DNA from: Alphaproteobacteria bacterium
GTDB lineage: Bacteria > Pseudomonadota > Alphaproteobacteria > UBA6615
NCBI GenBank assembly: GCA_013003285.1
Contig: JABDJY010000360.1
Coordinates: 1-10,536 of the forward strand
Length of the DNA: 10,536 nt
Direction: 5' to 3'
How positions within the stretch are numbered: the first letter of the stretch is position 1; every line of letters starts with the position of its first letter. Positions 6,458 to 10,536 of this stretch are shown here, in pieces. Under the pieces are notes generated by a model. That model was not told the DNA's origin, ran no database searches, and saw only the letters and a list, made by a program, of their open reading frames with translations. The translations under genes and the position numbers were made by a program.

Positions 6458-6565
6458 AGGGCCATAATTGATAGGCCAGCTGCGTAATCGGCCGTGGCAA
6501 CGCGTGTTTGCAAGACGAATGGTTCGTCGTGCAGCGCACCTATCCGGCATTCCGATCGAGACAAG

Positions 6566-8482
6566 ATGGCAGAATTCGAAGGCGTTGTTCCGCCGCTTCG
6601 GCAGGCTTTGAACCAACGCGGCTACACCCAATTGACCCCCGTACAAACGGCGGTCCTGGCCCCCGACGTCAGAGACGCCGACGCCCTGGTTTCCGCGCAG
6701 ACGGGGTCTGGCAAAACCGTGGCCTTTGGCCTGGCTCTGGCGCCGGCCCTGCTGAGGGACGCGAATCGATTTGCCGCCGCGACCACGCCGCTTGCGCTGG
6801 TCATCGCGCCGACCCGCGAACTGGCGCTACAGGTTCGCCGCGAACTTGAATGGCTTTACGCGCCGACGGGGGCGGCCTTCGCGTCGTGCGTCGGCGGCAT
6901 GGATATGCGCGCTGAACGCCAAGCGCTGCAACGCGGGGTGCACATCGTGGTTGGCACGCCGGGACGGTTGCGCGACCATGTCGAGCGCGGTTCGTTCAAC
7001 ACGACGGCGCTTCAGGCGGTGGTGCTCGACGAAGCGGACGAGATGCTCGATCTAGGCTTTCGCGACGACCTCGAATACATCCTCGATGCGGCGCCCAGGG
7101 AACGGCGCACATTGATGTTTTCCGCCACCGTACCGCGCGCCATCGCCACCCTCGCCAAACGCTACCAACGCAATGCGGTGCGGGTCGCGACATCGGCGGA
7201 ACAGCAGCAACATGTGGATATTGAGTACCGCGCCCTCACGGTTGCCCCCAACGACCGGGAAAACGCCATCGTCAATGTGTTGCGCTATTTCGACGCGAAA
7301 AATGCCCTCGTCTTTTGCGCCACGCGCGCCACGGTTAACCGTATGACCAGCCGCTTCGCCAATCGGGGGTTTTCGGCGGTGGCGCTGTCGGGGGAGCTCA
7401 GCCAGAACGAGCGTACCCACGCCCTGCAGGCGTTGCGCGACGGACGCGCGCGGGTGTGCATCGCCACCGATGTGGCGGCGCGCGGACTTGATCTGCCGAA
7501 TTTGGAGCTGGTGATCCACGCGGACATTCCGAAAAACCGCGAATCCCTGCTGCACCGAAGTGGCCGGACCGGGCGCGCCGGACGCAAAGGCGTGTGCGCG
7601 TTGATCGTGCCGCATAATTTGCGCCGGCGTACCGAAAGTTTGTTGCGGAGCGCTAACGTCGAAGCCACCTGGGCCAATCCGCCCTCTGTCCCTGAAATCA
7701 TGCAGCGCGATCGCGAGCGTATTTTCACCGACCCGGCGTTGAGCGAACCGTTGAGCGACGACGAACGCGCCTTCGCGCAGCAACTTCTATCGCGTCACGG
7801 TGCCGAACATGTCGCTGCCGCGTTCCTGCGTCGCCATCTCGAAGACCAAACGGCGCCGGAAGAGCTGCTCGATGCGGCGCCGGCGGAAGAGCGTAAGAAA
7901 CGCCGCGACGACTTCAAGGGCGGCGTTTGGTTTTCCCTCTCGGTCGGGCGCGAACAGCGCGCCGAAGCGCGCTGGCTGCTGCCGATGCTGTGTCGCGCCG
8001 GCCACATTACCAAGCAAGAAATTGGGGCGATCCGGATCCATCCCAGCGAAACCCATGTGGAGCTTGCTCCCGTCTGCGTGGATCGCTTCCTCGAGACCGT
8101 GGGTCCCAGCGGTAAAGTGGAAAAGACCATTACCGTGACGCGGCTTAAAGGTGTCCCGAAGGCAGCCGCCGGAAAGCCGAGTGATTCCACCCGAAAACCC
8201 TATGCGAAAAAGAAACCCTACACCAACAAACCGCGAAGTGAGCCGGCCGAGCCGGATCGGAAACGCAAATTCGGGCCGAAATCCGACGAGACGTTGGGCG
8301 GCATGAAGGCGGGCGACCCCAAAAAACCTTGGGAAAAGACCGCGAAAAAATCCAAGAACAAGAAATCTAAAAAAGCAAAACTCGCCCTCAAATCTAAAAA
8401 GGCTGGCGCGAAGGCTCGCGGGGCGGATCAACCCGGCGGCGCTCCCTTGAAACGGAAGAAACCAAAGAGAAACAGCGATTAG
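6566..8482 (+). CDS. DEAD-box ATP-dependent RNA helicase with DbpA-type RNA-binding domain
   Basis: A 638-residue cytoplasmic RNA helicase. All core motifs are present in order: Q motif G-Y-T-Q-L-T-P-V-Q (19-27), Walker A A-Q-T-G-S-G-K-T (44-51), P-T-R-E-L-A, T-P-G-R-L, D-E-A-D (155-158), S-A-T (186-188), A-T-D-V-A-A-R-G-L-D and H-R-S-G-R-T-G-R (330-337). After a linker of about 80 residues, residues 452-525 (starting G-G-V-W-F-S-L-S-V-G) match the DbpA RNA-binding fold found in DeaD/CsdA and DbpA, with a G-A-I-R-I-H-P strand. The last 110 residues are a Lys/Arg-rich low-complexity tail, likely an extra RNA contact. The domain order suggests ribosome assembly or mRNA structure remodelling, often cold-induced, as for DeaD. 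I chose ATG 6566 (GAG five bases upstream; the protein then starts just before the Q motif) over an in-frame ATG at 6494 that adds 24 unrelated residues. The choice between deaD-like and another family member stays open. Confidence 0.93.
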   Translation: MAEFEGVVPPLRQALNQRGYTQLTPVQTAVLAPDVRDADALVSAQTGSGKTVAFGLALAPALLRDANRFAAATTPLALVIAPTRELALQVRRELEWLYAPTGAAFASCVGGMDMRAERQALQRGVHIVVGTPGRLRDHVERGSFNTTALQAVVLDEADEMLDLGFRDDLEYILDAAPRERRTLMFSATVPRAIATLAKRYQRNAVRVATSAEQQQHVDIEYRALTVAPNDRENAIVNVLRYFDAKNALVFCATRATVNRMTSRFANRGFSAVALSGELSQNERTHALQALRDGRARVCIATDVAARGLDLPNLELVIHADIPKNRESLLHRSGRTGRAGRKGVCALIVPHNLRRRTESLLRSANVEATWANPPSVPEIMQRDRERIFTDPALSEPLSDDERAFAQQLLSRHGAEHVAAAFLRRHLEDQTAPEELLDAAPAEERKKRRDDFKGGVWFSLSVGREQRAEARWLLPMLCRAGHITKQEIGAIRIHPSETHVELAPVCVDRFLETVGPSGKVEKTITVTRLKGVPKAAAGKPSDSTRKPYAKKKPYTNKPRSEPAEPDRKRKFGPKSDETLGGMKAGDPKKPWEKTAKKSKNKKSKKAKLALKSKKAGAKARGADQPGGAPLKRKKPKRNSD

Positions 8483-8493
8483 GCTGCAATCGC
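8475..8493. terminator. Weak hairpin between convergent helicase and Sel1 genes
   Basis: GCGATT (8475-8480) and AATCGC (8488-8493) form a perfect 6-bp stem with a 7-base loop. It spans the helicase stop codon and ends one base before the stop of the convergent Sel1 gene, so it could serve both transcripts. No T-run follows on either strand, so intrinsic termination would be poor. Confidence 0.3.
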
Positions 8494-9240
8494 CTATTCG
8501 CGGTGCTGATCCAGCCAGGCGCGGGCCCGGCGGTCGGCCTCGGCGACCTTGTCGGCCGACAGGCTGAAAGCGGCGAGTTTGCGCACACCGTCCGAATAGG
8601 TATCGCCCAAGGCAGCGGCGATGCTGAACCACATGAGCGCTTGCACCCGATCCTTCGGCACCCCGCTGCCGGCTTGGTACAAATAGGCCAGCGAGTATTG
8701 GCCCAATGTGAGCTTTTGCTCGGCGGCGCGGCGATACCATTTCGCGGCTTCGGCAAAGTTTAGCGGTACCCCGTCGCCTCTTTCGTACATCTTACCCAGA
8801 TCGTATTGGGCCAGCGCGTGCCCCTGTGCGGCTGCCTTGCGAAACCATTTCAGCGCCTCCCCATCGTCCTGCGGCACTAATTTACCGCGATAGTATCCGT
8901 GGCCGAGGTTGCGTTCCGCCGGTGCATATCCTTGTTCGACGGCCAGCAGGATAAGTTTCAGCGCCTCGGGATAGCGTTCCGCTTTATAAAGGCTTCTGGC
9001 GAGCTGGAATTGCAGGCGCGCATGGCCCGGATTTTGTTCAAGCGCGCGCTCGCACGCGGCAATCGCGCCAACGGGTTCAAGCCCTTGGATTAAAACGCCC
9101 GACACACCTTCAGGCCGATTTGGGTCGAAGGGATGCGCCGCCTGCCGATCGCAATCGGAGATTTCCATATCTGCCGGCGCGGGCGACGGTGCGCTTAGTA
9201 GCGGTACCAACACGACAAGCGCGAGCGGTAGCTGTCTCAT
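8494..9240 (-). CDS. Secreted Sel1-repeat (TPR-like) protein
   Basis: A 248-residue protein with a Sec signal peptide (residues 1-23, cleavage after A-P-A), so periplasmic. An N-terminal segment with C-D-R-Q-A-A-H-P-F-D-P-N-R-P (30-43) precedes a helical region that resembles one degenerate TPR (about 57-103). It is followed by three Sel1 units of exactly 36 residues each (106-141, 142-177, 178-213), each with the A-x-x-x-L-G-x-x-Y start and the A-x-x-W-(F/Y)-x-x-A-A end. The last unit ends in the A-L-M-W-F-S-I-A-A form typical of a final Sel1 repeat. Sel1 proteins act as scaffolds in envelope stress, signalling or exopolysaccharide control; no partner is visible here. The ATG at 9240 has AAGG seven bases upstream. 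The gene converges on the helicase with 11 bases between stops and is divergent from the cytochrome gene. I recall the Cys/Pro motif from alphaproteobacterial Sel1 proteins, which supports the lineage call. Confidence 0.88.
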   Translation of the reverse strand: MRQLPLALVVLVPLLSAPSPAPADMEISDCDRQAAHPFDPNRPEGVSGVLIQGLEPVGAIAACERALEQNPGHARLQFQLARSLYKAERYPEALKLILLAVEQGYAPAERNLGHGYYRGKLVPQDDGEALKWFRKAAAQGHALAQYDLGKMYERGDGVPLNFAEAAKWYRRAAEQKLTLGQYSLAYLYQAGSGVPKDRVQALMWFSIAAALGDTYSDGVRKLAAFSLSADKVAEADRRARAWLDQHRE

Positions 9241-9282
9241 GACGCAACCTTAGCATTTTCGAGACGCGCCGGACCTGCATCT

Positions 9283-9309
9283 TTGTCACAAGATCGGGAG
9301 GGGAATAAT
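9283..9309 (+). promoter_or_regulatory. Possible cytochrome c promoter
   Basis: TTGTCA (9283-9288, five of six to TTGACA) and AATAAT (9304-9309, five of six to TATAAT) lie 15 bases apart, shorter than the usual 17. They are about 100 bases upstream of the GTG start, in the only non-coding gap before the gene. This is a match by eye, not a verified promoter. Confidence 0.3.
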
Positions 9310-9322
9310 CGCCGGGTTATTC
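9303..9322. repeat. Inverted repeat GAATAA-n8-TTATTC
   Basis: A perfect 6-bp inverted repeat with an 8-base spacer overlaps the candidate -10 box of the cytochrome gene. The arms are AT-rich in a GC-rich region, which makes it stand out. The layout suits a dimeric regulator, and the site lies between the divergent Sel1 and cytochrome genes, so it could affect both. Confidence 0.35.
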
Positions 9323-9397
9323 TGTTTGTAGGGGGCATGCTTAATCCGATTACGCGCCGGCAATCGATCCGCCAACGTTGGACCAAGACCGAACCGT

Positions 9398-9401
9398 GGA
9401 G
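9398..9401 (+). promoter_or_regulatory. Ribosome binding site deciding the GTG start of cytochrome c
   Basis: GGAG (followed by AA) is six bases before the GTG at 9408. It favours this start over in-frame TTG at 9378 and GTG at 9396, which would put charged residues before the signal peptide. Confidence 0.65.
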
Positions 9402-9407
9402 AACCAA

Positions 9408-9800
9408 GTGAAGTATATTCTTGCAGCTTTCGCGATTTCGCTCGCCGTGACGGCCGGCGCAGCGAGCAGTCACGCCGAAGGCAACGCGGTCACCGGCAAA
9501 GACGTTTTCATTACACATTGCTGGCAATGCCACACGGTCGAGCAAGGCGGCGCGGATAAAATCGGCCCCAATCTATTCGGTTTGTTCGGCGGCAAGGCCG
9601 GCCTTCGGGTGCCCAGCTACGAAAGCCGATATTCGCCGGAGATCAAGCAATCGGGCATTGTGTGGGGCGAGGATACCCTCGACCAGTTCCTCGCCGGTCC
9701 CGATAAATTCATCCCGCAGACGAATATGCCGTTCATCGGGTTCGAAAACAAAGCCGACCGGGATAATGTGATCGCCTATCTTAAATCGGTCACGCAATAG
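9408..9800 (+). CDS. Soluble class I c-type cytochrome (cytochrome c2 / c550-like)
   Basis: A 130-residue periplasmic electron carrier. Residues 1-23 form a signal peptide (first residues M-K-Y-I-L-A-A-F with GTG read as Met; cleavage after S-H-A). The haem-binding motif is C-W-Q-C-H (Cys38, Cys41, His42), and the second iron ligand is Met107 in T-N-M-P-F. The K-I-G-P-N-L-F-G-L-F-G-G-K-A-G block (51-65), the S-G-I-V-W segment (82-86), the P-x-x-F-I-P and the C-terminal R-D-N-V-I-A-Y-L-K helix follow the mitochondrial/c2 pattern closely. Only one haem site is present. The role is probably electron transfer between a quinol oxidising complex or a dehydrogenase and an oxidase, but no partner is encoded nearby, so the pathway is unknown. 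The gene is monocistronic by position: divergent from the Sel1 gene and convergent with the EamA transporter. Confidence 0.93.
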   Translation: MKYILAAFAISLAVTAGAASSHAEGNAVTGKDVFITHCWQCHTVEQGGADKIGPNLFGLFGGKAGLRVPSYESRYSPEIKQSGIVWGEDTLDQFLAGPDKFIPQTNMPFIGFENKADRDNVIAYLKSVTQ

Positions 9801-9810
9801 CGGATACGGA

Positions 9811-9830
9811 CGCGCGCCTTTAGGCGTGCG
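9811..9830. terminator. Hairpin between convergent cytochrome c and transporter genes
   Basis: CGCGCGCC (9811-9818) and GGCGTGCG (9823-9830) can pair over 8 bp with one G-T and a TTTA loop, starting 11 bases after the cytochrome stop. It is stable and well placed for terminating the cytochrome transcript, but there is no clear T-run downstream. Confidence 0.45.
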
Positions 9831-9867
9831 GTGAACATTATCCACGGGAACGTTCATTCATTGCCCT

Positions 9868-10536
9868 TCACCGCGCCGCGGCGGCGTGGCGGCGTCGCGC
9901 TGTCATCAGGTAAATGCCGGCAAAAATCACCGCCACACCGGCCACATGGTAGAGCGCGACCGCCTCGCCCAATACCAAAATGGCCAGGGCGGCGATGAAC
10001 ACCGTGCGCACGTAGAAAAACATGCTTGCAACATACGCGCCCACCGCCAAGGTGCCGATGGTCATGAAGCCGATGGCGAGAATCGAGACGGCGATAGAAA
10101 TCCACGCGATCATCGCCAGGCTGGCCACGGTGTAGGGGAACGGCGCCACATAGATTATTTCCCACACATAAAGCGGCGCGGTGAACAGCACGCCGAACCA
10201 TGAGGCGGCACACAGCCGGGCGAAGGGCGAGAGTTCCGACGGGGTGACCCGCAGCAGCACCACATAGGCCGAGTAGCCCAATATGGCGGCGAACACCAAC
10301 AAATCGCCCACTTGCAGCCGCAGGCCCAACAAAACATCGATGTCACCGCGCGCAATCACCACCAACACACCCAAGGCGGCGATGACCAGACCAATGGTCT
10401 GACGCGCGTTGATTTGATCGCGGAAGAACAGCCAGCCCATGATCGCCATGATCGCGGTCTGCGACGTGGACACCACGCCGGCATTCATCGCCGAGGTCAG
10501 ACTAAGACCGAGATAAATCGCCGAGCCACCCAACAC
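9868..10536 (-). CDS. EamA/DMT-family transporter, partial (N-terminus beyond the window edge)
   Basis: The visible 222 residues are the C-terminal three quarters of an inner-membrane drug/metabolite transporter. Family members have about 300 residues and two five-helix EamA repeats. The first visible part (up to about residue 65) is the end of repeat one, with S-A-M-N-A-G-V-V-S and the F-F-R-D-Q helix cap that corresponds to the usual L-x-E-x-hydrophobic turn. The second repeat runs from about 77 to 210, ending in I-L-V-L-G-E-A-V followed by the final helix and a basic tail T-A-R-R-R. Such proteins export amino acids, nucleobases or other metabolites; substrate cannot be inferred. The frame is open to the last base of the window, so the real start lies outside. 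It is convergent with the cytochrome gene. The sequence seems intact, with no frameshift. Confidence 0.88.
   Translation of the reverse strand: MLGGSAIYLGLSLTSAMNAGVVSTSQTAIMAIMGWLFFRDQINARQTIGLVIAALGVLVVIARGDIDVLLGLRLQVGDLLVFAAILGYSAYVVLLRVTPSELSPFARLCAASWFGVLFTAPLYVWEIIYVAPFPYTVASLAMIAWISIAVSILAIGFMTIGTLAVGAYVASMFFYVRTVFIAALAILVLGEAVALYHVAGVAVIFAGIYLMTARRRHAAAAR

Larger units (their letters stand above)
6198..6565. other. Divergent intergenic control region, 368 bases, AT-richer than its surroundings
   Basis: This stretch separates the divergently transcribed OsmC-like gene and the helicase. The part from about 6200 to 6350 is only around 40% G+C by eye, against about 60% around it. It holds three tandem 12-bp repeats (6374-6409), a perfect 12-bp palindrome (6435-6446) and a promoter-like pair on the plus strand. 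Open frames run through it from both sides, but none has family-like sequence or a good ribosome site, so I treat it as non-coding. No RNA gene is recognised. Confidence 0.6.

Noticed and set aside
6494..6565. Upstream ATG adding 24 residues to the helicase
   Set aside because: The added residues do not resemble the family and no ribosome site precedes them; the protein from 6566 begins just ahead of the Q motif.
7052..7783. 243-codon minus-strand open frame opposite the helicase core
   Set aside because: It lies wholly antisense to helicase motifs II to VI; long antisense frames are expected in GC-rich genes.
7787..8740. 317-codon minus-strand open frame opposite the helicase
   Set aside because: The plus strand is an unmistakable helicase C-terminal region; the antisense translation is Arg/Gly/Phe-rich with no motif and crosses into the Sel1 gene on its own strand in another frame.
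9854..10213. 119-codon minus-strand frame overlapping the transporter
   Set aside because: It is a frame-shifted shadow of the EamA gene, rich in Arg and His, with no hydrophobic helix pattern.
1..10536. A hidden defence, CRISPR, toxin-antitoxin or mobile-element system
   Set aside because: No regularly spaced repeats beyond the three 12-bp units, and no integrase, transposase, nuclease, reverse transcriptase, terminal inverted repeats or tRNA-like attachment site were found on either strand.

Overview
The window is GC-rich (about 60% by eye) and reads as chromosomal DNA of a free-living Gram-negative bacterium, most likely an alphaproteobacterium. The hints are the gene set (a TauD-family oxygenase, a soluble class I cytochrome c, a Sel1 protein with an N-terminal Cys/Pro-rich motif familiar from alphaproteobacteria), Sec signal peptides, and purine-rich ribosome binding sites. 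I see no rRNA, tRNA, CRISPR array, insertion sequence, integrase or phage gene.

Layout. Positions 17-517 (minus) encode a secreted small protein with five regularly spaced cysteine pairs. Positions 736-849 (plus) hold a 37-residue single-pass membrane microprotein whose stop codon overlaps, through a CTAG, the stop of a convergent COG3618-type amidohydrolase (846-1859, minus). Divergent from that, a plus-strand run carries a large GT-C type membrane glycosyltransferase with STT3/AglB-like acidic motifs (2043-3887), a secreted protein with an internally repeated BamE-like motif (3962-4654), and an iron/2-oxoglutarate dioxygenase of the TauD family (4775-5632). Next comes an OsmC/Ohr-like peroxiredoxin on the minus strand (5718-6197). 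A 368-base AT-richer intergenic region follows, with three tandem 12-bp repeats and a 12-bp perfect palindrome. It is the divergent control region for osmC-like and a DEAD-box RNA helicase with a DbpA-type RNA-binding domain and a lysine-rich tail (6566-8482, plus). A Sel1-repeat secreted protein (8494-9240, minus) converges on the helicase. A cytochrome c (9408-9800, plus, GTG start) is divergent from the Sel1 gene. The window ends inside an EamA/DMT transporter (9868-10536, minus; N-terminus lies beyond the edge).

How the genes work together. Mostly they do not: orientations alternate, and only the 2043-5632 run could be co-transcribed, with gaps of 74 and 120 bases that do not argue for tight coupling. 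The products are general housekeeping, stress, envelope and catabolic functions. I found no coherent defence, mobile or biosynthetic system. The items most worth a second look are the C-x11-C repeat protein, the membrane microprotein, the STT3-like enzyme without a visible WWDYG motif, and the repeat-bearing control region upstream of osmC and the helicase.
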